NCBI GenBank assembly: GCA_964579305.1
Contig: CAZOGY010000150.1
Span: 1-7,731 of the forward strand
Length of the DNA: 7,731 bases
Direction: 5' to 3'
Source of the DNA: JBCBWG01 sp964579305
Lineage (GTDB): Bacteria > Pseudomonadota > Alphaproteobacteria > Rhizobiales > Hyphomicrobiaceae
Shown: one piece after another, positions 1-5,701 of the stretch
Position numbering within the stretch: position 1 is the stretch's first letter
How the letters are laid out: every line of letters starts with the position of its first letter
Position numbers and translations under genes: made by a program
Notes under the pieces: generated by a model
The model's input: the letters and a program-made list of their open reading frames with translations, nothing else
What the model was told of the DNA's origin: nothing
Databases searched by the model: none

Positions 1-10
1 CGATGGCCCG

Positions 11-25
11 GGCCGCTTTGCGGCC
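11..25 (-). terminator. GC-rich hairpin downstream of gdhA, possible terminator
   Basis: A perfect 6-bp inverted repeat (GGCCGC, loop TTT, GCGGCC) lies about 50 bases beyond the gdhA stop codon. It overlaps a 10-bp palindrome, GGCCCGGGCC, at 5-14, so two alternative structures are possible. On the gdhA strand no run of T follows the stem, so it is not a textbook intrinsic terminator. It could act as an mRNA 3'-end stabiliser or belong to a gene beyond the window edge. The structure is read directly from the sequence; its function is inferred. Confidence 0.3.
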
Positions 26-76
26 TTGGGGCGTGAATCCGATTGGACGCGACATTCATTAGCGAATTTCTGGCGA

Positions 77-1429
77 CTACAGGACGCCTTGCGAGATCAT
101 CGCGTCGGCGACTTTTCGGAAGCTTGCGACGTTGGCGCCGCGCGCATAATCGACATAACCGTTCGACGTTTCGCCGCTTGCCACGCAGGCATTGTGAATG
201 TCTCGCATAATGGCGTGCAATTCGCTGGAGATATCATCGCGCGAACGGGACTTGCGCATTTGGTTTTGTGAAATTTCCAAGCCCGATACGGCAACGCCAC
301 CCGCGTTAGCGGCCTTGGCTGGGCCATAGAGGACTTTAGCGTCGCGGAATTTTCCAATTGCTGCCACTGTGCTTGGCATGTTGGCGCCTTCGGCGACGAG
401 CTTACAGCCATTTTCGATCAGTTTGGCTGCACAATCACCGTCCAATTCATTTTGCGTGGCGCACGGCAACGCGATGTCGCAGGGCACATCCCAGGGCTTG
501 CGGCCAGCGTGCCAGTCGCCGCCAAACTCGTCGACATAGGCCTCCAGGCTTGCGCCAGCCTGTTCCTTGTGGCGCTGGACCCAGCGCACCTTTTCAAGCG
601 AAAGGCCTTGCGGATCATGGATGAAGCCGCGGCTGTCGGATAGTGTGACGACTTTGGCGCCCATATTGATCGCTTTTTCAGCGGCGTGGGTGGCGACGTT
701 GCCGGCCCCTGAGATCGCGATGGTTTTGCCCGACGGGCCATCGCCGCAGTGATCCAGCATGTGGCAAGTGAAGTGCATCAGACCAAACCCGGTCGCCTCG
801 GTCCGAAGCTGACTGCCGCCATACGAGATGCCTTTGCCGGTCAGCGAACTTTCAAATTCGTTCGTTATCCGGCGGTAAGCGCCGAAGAGATAACCGATCT
901 CCCGGCTGCCCACATTAATATCGCCGGCGGGAACGTCGATATTCGGCCCAATATGACGGTGAAGCTCGGTCATAAACGCCATACAAAACCGCATAATTTC
1001 ACGGTCCGACCGACCATTGGGATTAAAATCAGAACCGCCCTTGCCGCCACCCATGGGCAACCCGGTCAGCGCGTTCTTGAACGTTTGCTCAAATGCCAGA
1101 AATTTCAGCACTGAGATATTCACGCTCGGATGAAACCGCAAACCACCTTTATAGGGACCAATCGCAGAATTAAACTGCACACGATAGCCGCGATTGACTT
1201 GGATTTTTCCGTTGTCGTCTTCCCAGGTGACGCGGAATGTCACGATCCGATCGGGTTCGGTCAATCGCTCCAGCAAGGCAAGGTCGTGGTACTCGGCACG
1301 GTCGGAAACCAAAGGAAAAATGTCTTGCAGGACTTCCTGCACCGCCTGATGAAATTCGACCTCGCCTTCGGTCCGGTCGCGCAGTTGCGACATGAAATCA
1401 TCAAGCGATGTCCCGTAAGTGCCTGTCAT
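77..1429 (-). CDS. gdhA: NADP-specific glutamate dehydrogenase
   Basis: Catalyses reversible reductive amination of 2-oxoglutarate with ammonium and NADPH to give glutamate in the cytoplasm, the low-affinity route of ammonium assimilation. The 450-residue product is close in length to E. coli GdhA (447) and similar to it throughout. The N-terminal substrate domain carries GPYKGGLRFHPSV (Lys94), FEQTFKN (Lys118), PMGGGKGG (catalytic Lys130) and DVPAGD (catalytic Asp170). These have the same spacing as Lys89/113/125 and Asp165 of the clostridial enzyme. The Rossmann domain shows GAGNVA at 241-246 and SDSRG at 264-268. The C-terminal part has CATQNELD, EGANMP and KAANAGGVAVSGLE. The reading frame stays open 36 codons further upstream, but I chose the ATG at 1429: it has a good AGAGGA Shine-Dalgarno six bases before it and gives the family's usual N-terminus. 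The extra Lys/Arg-rich residues look like translated leader. The hexameric assembly and NADP preference are family knowledge, not seen here. Confidence 0.97.
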   Translation of the reverse strand: MTGTYGTSLDDFMSQLRDRTEGEVEFHQAVQEVLQDIFPLVSDRAEYHDLALLERLTEPDRIVTFRVTWEDDNGKIQVNRGYRVQFNSAIGPYKGGLRFHPSVNISVLKFLAFEQTFKNALTGLPMGGGKGGSDFNPNGRSDREIMRFCMAFMTELHRHIGPNIDVPAGDINVGSREIGYLFGAYRRITNEFESSLTGKGISYGGSQLRTEATGFGLMHFTCHMLDHCGDGPSGKTIAISGAGNVATHAAEKAINMGAKVVTLSDSRGFIHDPQGLSLEKVRWVQRHKEQAGASLEAYVDEFGGDWHAGRKPWDVPCDIALPCATQNELDGDCAAKLIENGCKLVAEGANMPSTVAAIGKFRDAKVLYGPAKAANAGGVAVSGLEISQNQMRKSRSRDDISSELHAIMRDIHNACVASGETSNGYVDYARGANVASFRKVADAMISQGVL

Positions 1430-1435
1430 GCTTGG

Positions 1436-1441
1436 TCCTCT
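1436..1441 (-). promoter_or_regulatory. Ribosome-binding site of gdhA
   Basis: AGAGGA on the minus strand, six bases before the ATG at 1429. It decides the gdhA start in favour of the internal ATG over the upstream in-frame codon at 1537. Confidence 0.75.
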
Positions 1442-1530
1442 CGCTTGGTCTGCCGGTTGTTTCCGTCCGCGTTTGGGTGCCCGCTTTTGCGGCGCCTGAT
1501 CAATACGCGTGTCCGGGAGATTGGTTTCGT

Positions 1531-1551
1531 GGCGCAAGCAACAAGCAGCAA
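1531..1551. repeat. Three imperfect heptamers upstream of gdhA
   Basis: On the plus strand GGCGCAA, GCAACAA and GCAGCAA follow each other without gaps (consensus GCNNCAA for the last two). They lie about 100 bases upstream of the gdhA start, in the 180-base spacer between the SDR gene and gdhA (1430-1609). The spacer presumably holds the gdhA promoter, but I could not find a convincing -35/-10 pair. The repeat could be a regulator-binding array or chance. Confidence 0.3.
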
Positions 1552-1609
1552 GCCCGTCACGTCGCGATCACAATCACGGGTCCGGCGTTGACCAAACGCG
1601 CCGTGCCGC

Positions 1610-2329
1610 TCACCAGGGGAACGGCTGGCGATCTTGAAAGAACCCGCCGGTCGGCCCGTCCTCAGGCAGTGTTGCCAGCCAAACCGCCGTGTCGGCCCCC
1701 TCTTCCACCGTGCTTGTGGCTTGCGGGCCGCCCATTTCCGTGCGGACCCACCCGGGCGAGGCGGCGTTGACCTTGATCGGGCCGTCGCCCAGTTCCGCAG
1801 CCAGGGTGCGGGTGAGCGCGTTCAGCGCTGTTTTCGACATGCGATAGGCCGGTGAGCCATGGCCCATGGTGCTGAGCTGACCGAGGCCGGATGACATGTT
1901 GACGATCCGGCCGTAGTTATTTGCTTGCATCAGCGGCAGGACAGCCTGGATCATGCGCAGCGCGCCGACGGTGTTGACGTCGAGCGTACGCCAGACATCA
2001 GAGATCGCGATATCGGCTGTCGCGGTCCACGTCTCACCGGGTCTGCGGTCCAACAGAACGCCCGCATTGTTGACCAGCACATCGCAGCGGCCAAACAAGT
2101 CTTGGACCTGCGCCACGGACGCGCGCACGCTCATTTCATCGGTCACGTCGAGCGCCACGACGACGGGATCGAGCCCTTGGGAGCGGAGGTGATCCGCGGC
2201 AAGCTGGCCTTCAGCAGAGTTGCGGGCGCCGATCGCAACCAGCAACCCGCGATGTCCAAGCGCCCGCGCGATTTCCAGGCCAATCCCCCGGTTGCCGCCC
2301 GTCACCAGTGCGATGCGACTTGTACTCAT
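1610..2329 (-). CDS. Short-chain dehydrogenase/reductase, carbonyl-reductase-like
   Basis: A 239-residue classical SDR, a single-domain NAD(P)-dependent oxidoreductase acting on a carbonyl or alcohol substrate that cannot be named from sequence. Motifs appear in order: cofactor loop TGGNRGIG at 10-17, LDV with Asp61 for adenine contact, NNAG at 87-90, structural Asn119 in DVNT, catalytic Ser in NMSSG (146-147), and Tyr162 and Lys166 in YRMSK. The post-catalytic PGWVRTEMGG starts at 192. The catalytic tetrad is complete. The C-terminal GGFFQDRQPFPW ending resembles the subgroup with carbonyl reductase and plant terpenoid reductases. I chose the ATG at 2329 because AAGGAG stands ten bases upstream and the Rossmann fold begins at once. 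The frame is open up to 2887, but that part runs antisense to the divergent transporter gene and resembles nothing. An SDR beside a divergent transporter may hint at a shared substrate, but this is weak. Confidence 0.9.
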   Translation of the reverse strand: MSTSRIALVTGGNRGIGLEIARALGHRGLLVAIGARNSAEGQLAADHLRSQGLDPVVVALDVTDEMSVRASVAQVQDLFGRCDVLVNNAGVLLDRRPGETWTATADIAISDVWRTLDVNTVGALRMIQAVLPLMQANNYGRIVNMSSGLGQLSTMGHGSPAYRMSKTALNALTRTLAAELGDGPIKVNAASPGWVRTEMGGPQATSTVEEGADTAVWLATLPEDGPTGGFFQDRQPFPW

Positions 2330-2339
2330 TGGCTTTGTG

Positions 2340-2345
2340 CTCCTT
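2340..2345 (-). promoter_or_regulatory. Ribosome-binding site of the SDR gene
   Basis: AAGGAG on the minus strand with a ten-base spacer to the ATG at 2329. It fixes the start of the SDR and excludes the long upstream extension of the open frame. Confidence 0.75.
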
Positions 2346-2349
2346 CCGG

Positions 2350-2370
2350 TGGCGGCGCGTTCTGCCGCCA
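2350..2370 (-). promoter_or_regulatory. Hairpin in the SDR leader, just upstream of its RBS
   Basis: Perfect 7-bp stem TGGCGGC / GCCGCCA with a 7-base loop, ending four bases before the AAGGAG of the SDR gene on the minus strand. If the transcript includes it, it could affect ribosome access. It could equally be a protein-binding dyad in the divergent promoter region. The structure is seen; the role is unknown. Confidence 0.35.
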
Positions 2371-2378
2371 TTGTGCTG

Positions 2379-2394
2379 CGGTCGGCTATGACCG
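2379..2394. promoter_or_regulatory. Operator-like inverted repeat in the divergent spacer
   Basis: CGGTC-GGCTAT-GACCG: 5-bp arms with a 6-base centre, in the 189-base spacer (2330-2518) between the divergent SDR and EamA genes. A TTGACA matching a -35 consensus lies nearby at 2404-2409 on the plus strand, but no acceptable -10 element stands 16-18 bases after it. The site would be well placed for a dimeric regulator controlling both genes. No regulator gene is adjacent, so this is only a candidate. Confidence 0.25.
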
Positions 2395-2518
2395 TTGCCG
2401 GGATTGACATTGGCGGAGCGCCGGCGCCTGCTCGCCCGCCGCTTGGCATTGCGCCGAACCGACAAACCGCCGGCTTGTGATGCGCCACAATCATTGAGCT
2501 GACTGCAAGGACCCGCCC

Positions 2519-3415
2519 ATGTCGCGCACCGCTGCGAATTTGATGCTGATTGCGATTGCGGCCATCTGGGGCCTCGCCTTTGTGTACCAAAAGACAGCGA
2601 TGGCGCACATTGGCCCTCTGCTGTTTGTCGCGGTGCGATCGGCCATTGCGTGCATTATTCTGTTCCCGCTTGCCTTCTATGAGCGACGCGCCCAGACGCC
2701 GACCTTTCCAGCCGGGCTTTGGCGCGTGGGCCTGCTTGGCGGCGTTATGTTTTTTCTTGGCGGGGCCTTGCAGCAAATCGGTCTGGTGACTGCGACCGTC
2801 ACCAATACCGGGTTTTTGACCGGGCTTTATGTGATTGTCACGCCGCTGTTGGTGTGGATGTTTTTTCGGCGCCAACCGCAAGCGCATATTTGGCTTGCCG
2901 TGGCGATGGCTTTCGTCGGCACCTGGTTTTTGGGCGGCGGTACCATCGGCGGATTATCGACGGGCGACATTCTGGTTGCCATCTCTGCCATATTCTGGGC
3001 CGCGCACATGGTCGTCATCGAGCGCGCATCCGTGCACAATAGTCCGACGGCATTCACGGCAATCCAATTCCTGGGCACCGGTGCGCTTGCCGTCATCGGC
3101 GCACTTGCGTTTGAGCCGATCCGGTTATCGGGATTGATCGCAGCGTGGCCGGAGTTGCTGTTTGTTGGCGTGTTGTCCAGCGCGCTGACTTTCACCTTGC
3201 TTGCCGTGGCCATGCGCCATGCCCAGGCCTCCGAGGCCGCCATCATCGTTTCGCTTGAAACGGTTTTTGCAGCGCTTTTTGCCGCGACCATGCTTGGGGA
3301 GCGGCTCACCTGGATTGGTTGGATCGGCGCCGCATTACTGTTTTCGGCAACGTTGGTTGTCCAAGGCGCACCGCTGGTCAAACAGAGACTGTTAAACCGC
3401 AGTCAGAACGCGTAA
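2519..3415 (+). CDS. EamA-family (DMT superfamily) transporter
   Basis: A 298-residue inner-membrane protein of the drug/metabolite transporter superfamily. Two EamA repeats of about 135 residues are visible, roughly 5-140 and 148-284. I count about ten hydrophobic segments near 5-23, 33-53, 68-88, 93-115, 122-140, 148-167, 178-198, 210-230, 238-258 and 265-284. Family hallmarks are AAIWGLAFVYQK at the end of the first helix and SLETVFAALFAATMLGERLT followed by WIGAALLFSATLV in the second repeat. A basic C-terminal tail, KQRLLNRSQNA, fits a cytoplasmic end. Members export or exchange small metabolites, often amino acids, but the substrate cannot be read from this sequence. The start is supported by AAGGA seven bases before the ATG. 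It is divergent to the SDR gene and followed, on the same strand, by the Clp-N-like/DUF4332 gene. Confidence 0.92.
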   Translation: MSRTAANLMLIAIAAIWGLAFVYQKTAMAHIGPLLFVAVRSAIACIILFPLAFYERRAQTPTFPAGLWRVGLLGGVMFFLGGALQQIGLVTATVTNTGFLTGLYVIVTPLLVWMFFRRQPQAHIWLAVAMAFVGTWFLGGGTIGGLSTGDILVAISAIFWAAHMVVIERASVHNSPTAFTAIQFLGTGALAVIGALAFEPIRLSGLIAAWPELLFVGVLSSALTFTLLAVAMRHAQASEAAIIVSLETVFAALFAATMLGERLTWIGWIGAALLFSATLVVQGAPLVKQRLLNRSQNA

Positions 3416-3508
3416 CGGCGGCGAAAACGCTCGGACGGTTTTTCGATTGCCGCGAGTCGCATAGCGATTTCGGCGTCGAATTTGACCGTGAAAGGCCCGC
3501 GAGCGCTC

Positions 3509-5221
3509 ATGAATTTGCCGAAACACACGCACCGTCCGATCGCATGCACATGTGGCGCCAACCAAACCGAGACGCCGCAAGTTCCAACCGCGATAGAGAT
3601 GGGTCCAGGTGATGCACAATCGCCAGGAACGCCTGAACCTGCCAACGTCGATGAGCCGGCGCTGGCGCGGGATCCGGCCGAACGCATGATCGAGACAGAG
3701 CGCCAACCTGCCGAACCTTCGCGCTCTGCTCCGCAATTCGATGGCTTGGTTTTGGAACTGCTAGAAGGTGCCGAAGCCGATGCCGAACGCAGCGGCGTCG
3801 CCGAGCCCGGTCTGGTCCACATCGTTTATGCGTTCTCGCGCATGATCACGGCAGCGCCGTGCCTGGATGCCGTTCAGGTCCCGGCCTCGGCGCTGCGGCG
3901 ACACCTGCGGGTTGGTATTGCAAACGCGTCGGAACTGCGCCAACGCGGCCTTCTTCTGTCAGGGCAGGCGGAACACCGCGCGATCGGTATGCTTCTGCAG
4001 CACGCCGTCGATCGTGCAACACAGCGCCGGCCTGCGCGCCCGGTCATTCAGCTTGAAGATTTGGCAGATGGCCTTGCAAGCGGTGCGGTTGCGCATCCGG
4101 TGCTCGATTTCGTCATGGACCTGAGTGGCGTGGAAAGTCCGCGGCGGGCAACAGGGCCATCGGCAATCGACCAAGACGGCGGTGGCTCACGTCTGATCGC
4201 GCAAAGTGTGGCATCAGCGGCGGTGGACGATCTGGAGAGCGCCCCGCATGAGGTCGACGAATGGGAAGCAACCGTTGAAGTCGTGACGTCAGCGGACCGC
4301 GACGATTATGGCGTGTCGATGGAAGTCGAAAACGGCGCGATAGATGGCGATGCACTGGGCTTGAAGACTGACCCCGACTTGCTGGAGGGCGGGGTTCGAC
4401 AACTGATTGGCCAGGTTGCGGCGCTGCGCGAAGAACAGGGCCAGCGCGCTGCGCGTTTTGAAGCGCAATTCGATGCGCGGCTGTCGGGCCTCGAAACAGC
4501 AATTGCGCGCCTCACCGACGCCATTGAGCGGCTTGCTGATGGCCGCCAAACACCGATGTCCCTGCGCTCGCAGGCCGCTGGCGAGGCCCGCGATGATGAC
4601 CGAGATAGCGGTGCAACTTCGCAGTATGAAGCCGCCCATCAGGCTGCGGCGGCCTCAGAAGCTTGTGCTGACAATGACATGGCTTGCGACGACGCGGACG
4701 CTGTCTGGCGGCAGCAGTCTGGAACCGCAGGCCGCGCAGAAAATCAGCCACAGGATCTGTCACAGGATCAGTCACAACGCGACGATCGCTTCTATCTCGA
4801 AATTGACGATGACATCGTTGAAGCGCCGTCGATTGGGCCACGGACCGCAGAGCGTTTTCGCGCCATTGGCATCCGATCCGTCCGCGACTTCCTCAGCGCC
4901 GAACCCGATGATTTGGCGGCCGATCTGGCGACGCCGCATCTCAACGCGGACCTGATTGCAGACATGCAAGACCAGTGCGGGCTGATGCTCATGGTCCCGC
5001 AATTGCGGGTCACGCATGCGCAATTGCTGGTGGGCGCTGGTTATCGCACGGTGACGGACCTACAGGTTGCCGATCTTGCGGATGTGCAAGCGGACGTGCT
5101 GCGCTTTGCCGTGAGCAATGCGGGCCAACGCTATTTGCGGGACGGTACGCCGCCGCCTGCCGAACGCATCCAAGCTTGGGTTGAGAACGCGCACCGGGCT
5201 GACGTGCGCCGCGCAAGATGA
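3509..5221 (+). CDS. Uncharacterised protein: Clp-N-like region, coiled coil, DUF4332
   Basis: Function unknown. With the ATG at 3509 the product is 570 residues. Residues about 76-200 look like the two helical repeats of a Clp N-terminal domain. LEGAEADAERSG...LVHIVYAF plus a VPASALRRHL segment match the pattern of repeat one, and LLQHAVDRATQR...IQLEDLADGLAS that of repeat two. About 201-290 is acidic and low in complexity. About 291-345 is a probable coiled coil (LREEQGQRAARFEAQF, then an ARLTDAIERLAD stretch). About 346-430 is a Gln/Asp/Ala-rich linker. Residues 431-564 match DUF4332: helix-hairpin-helix-like PSIGPRTAERFRAIGI, then MVPQLRVTHAQLLVGAGY and a final FAVSNAGQRYLRDG. No Walker motifs, signal peptide or membrane span is seen. 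The start is uncertain: TTG 3482, GTG 3488 and ATG 3599 are in frame, and none has a strong Shine-Dalgarno. The DUF4332 call is firm; the Clp-N resemblance is my inference from pattern. It probably binds nucleic acid or a protein partner. Confidence 0.85.
   Translation: MNLPKHTHRPIACTCGANQTETPQVPTAIEMGPGDAQSPGTPEPANVDEPALARDPAERMIETERQPAEPSRSAPQFDGLVLELLEGAEADAERSGVAEPGLVHIVYAFSRMITAAPCLDAVQVPASALRRHLRVGIANASELRQRGLLLSGQAEHRAIGMLLQHAVDRATQRRPARPVIQLEDLADGLASGAVAHPVLDFVMDLSGVESPRRATGPSAIDQDGGGSRLIAQSVASAAVDDLESAPHEVDEWEATVEVVTSADRDDYGVSMEVENGAIDGDALGLKTDPDLLEGGVRQLIGQVAALREEQGQRAARFEAQFDARLSGLETAIARLTDAIERLADGRQTPMSLRSQAAGEARDDDRDSGATSQYEAAHQAAAASEACADNDMACDDADAVWRQQSGTAGRAENQPQDLSQDQSQRDDRFYLEIDDDIVEAPSIGPRTAERFRAIGIRSVRDFLSAEPDDLAADLATPHLNADLIADMQDQCGLMLMVPQLRVTHAQLLVGAGYRTVTDLQVADLADVQADVLRFAVSNAGQRYLRDGTPPPAERIQAWVENAHRADVRRAR
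4747..4782 (+). repeat. 12-bp in-frame tandem repeat in the linker
   Basis: Three imperfect 12-base units (GCCACAGGATCT, GTCACAGGATCA, GTCACAACGCGA) lie in frame inside the linker before the DUF4332 domain and encode a QD-rich stretch, PQDLSQDQSQRD. The first two units differ at two of twelve positions; the third has drifted. It looks like a recent replication-slippage expansion of a disordered spacer. Confidence 0.55.
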
Positions 5222-5227
5222 CGCAAT

Positions 5228-5653
5228 TTATCGCGTGCGTTCACTGGTTGCGTTGCGGCGCGCTAACCACTGCAAACTGGGTCGGATGACGAGGAAAGCG
5301 CGGTACAAGCCTTCCAAAACCGTGGGCAATGGCGGCGTGGAAAGTGCACGCGCAATCCAACGGTACTTCGGCAAGCTGCCCCACATCACGAGAAAGGCGC
5401 GTGCACCGGCGACGATTTCGCCGTTGGGCTTTTGCACGTGCATCCGGTCCATGGCCTGCTGGCAACTCAGGCCATCGACAACTTCGCCCTTGTGCTGAGA
5501 GATGTCGCGAAAATTCAGCGCCTCCGAACCGTCCTGGCGGGCCATGAACGCGATCTCGCTGCGGCATAACGGGCAGCTTCCGTCATAAAACACGTTGACG
5601 CGGCCAGGATGTTCGCTGGGCCGCTCAGCGTCGGTTGTGTGCGTATCGGTCAT
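5228..5653 (-). CDS. DCC-family (DUF393) thiol-disulfide oxidoreductase-like protein
   Basis: A 141-residue cytoplasmic protein of the DCC family (DUF393), named after its conserved Asp and two Cys and predicted to be thioredoxin-like. The signature is at the N-terminus: VFYDGSCPLC, with Asp24, Cys27 and Cys30 forming a CPLC redox motif. Downstream it has the family pattern: NFRDIS (47-52), MHV and NGEIVAGARAFLVMW (about 71-91), then RWIARAL and LEGLYRAFL. No signal peptide or membrane segment is evident. The physiological substrate of the family is not known to me. I chose the ATG at 5653; a GTG at 5659 is in frame two codons earlier, and neither has a clear Shine-Dalgarno. It begins 48 bases after the rarA stop on the same strand, so the two may be co-transcribed. 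Its 3' end faces the DUF4332 gene with a gap of six bases. Confidence 0.88.
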   Translation of the reverse strand: MTDTHTTDAERPSEHPGRVNVFYDGSCPLCRSEIAFMARQDGSEALNFRDISQHKGEVVDGLSCQQAMDRMHVQKPNGEIVAGARAFLVMWGSLPKYRWIARALSTPPLPTVLEGLYRAFLVIRPSLQWLARRNATSERTR

Positions 5654-5701
5654 GCGCACGAAACGTGATGGGGTGCCTTGCAGATCGCCGCCGCGGCGAA
5701 A

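Noticed and set aside
1430..1537. 36-residue basic extension at the N-terminus of GdhA
   Set aside because: The family's usual N-terminus and the AGAGGA site both support the ATG at 1429. The extension covers the gdhA leader.
2330..2887. Long N-terminal extension of the SDR reading frame (186 codons upstream of 2329)
   Set aside because: It runs antisense through the EamA gene, is low-complexity and basic, and a good AAGGAG marks the start at 2329. It is a by-product of GC-rich sequence with few stops.
2827..3381. 184-codon open frame antisense to the EamA transporter
   Set aside because: Its Ser/Thr/Ala/Met-rich composition is what results from reading hydrophobic membrane-protein codons on the other strand. 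There is no recognisable domain.
3403..3511. Possible small minus-strand gene ending in a basic, coding-looking stretch (VKFDAEIAMRLAAIEKPSER)
   Set aside because: It looks somewhat coding by composition and fills the EamA-DUF4332 gap. However, it has no ribosome-binding site, recalls no known family, and overlaps the ends of both neighbours. Conservation in relatives would be needed to revive it.
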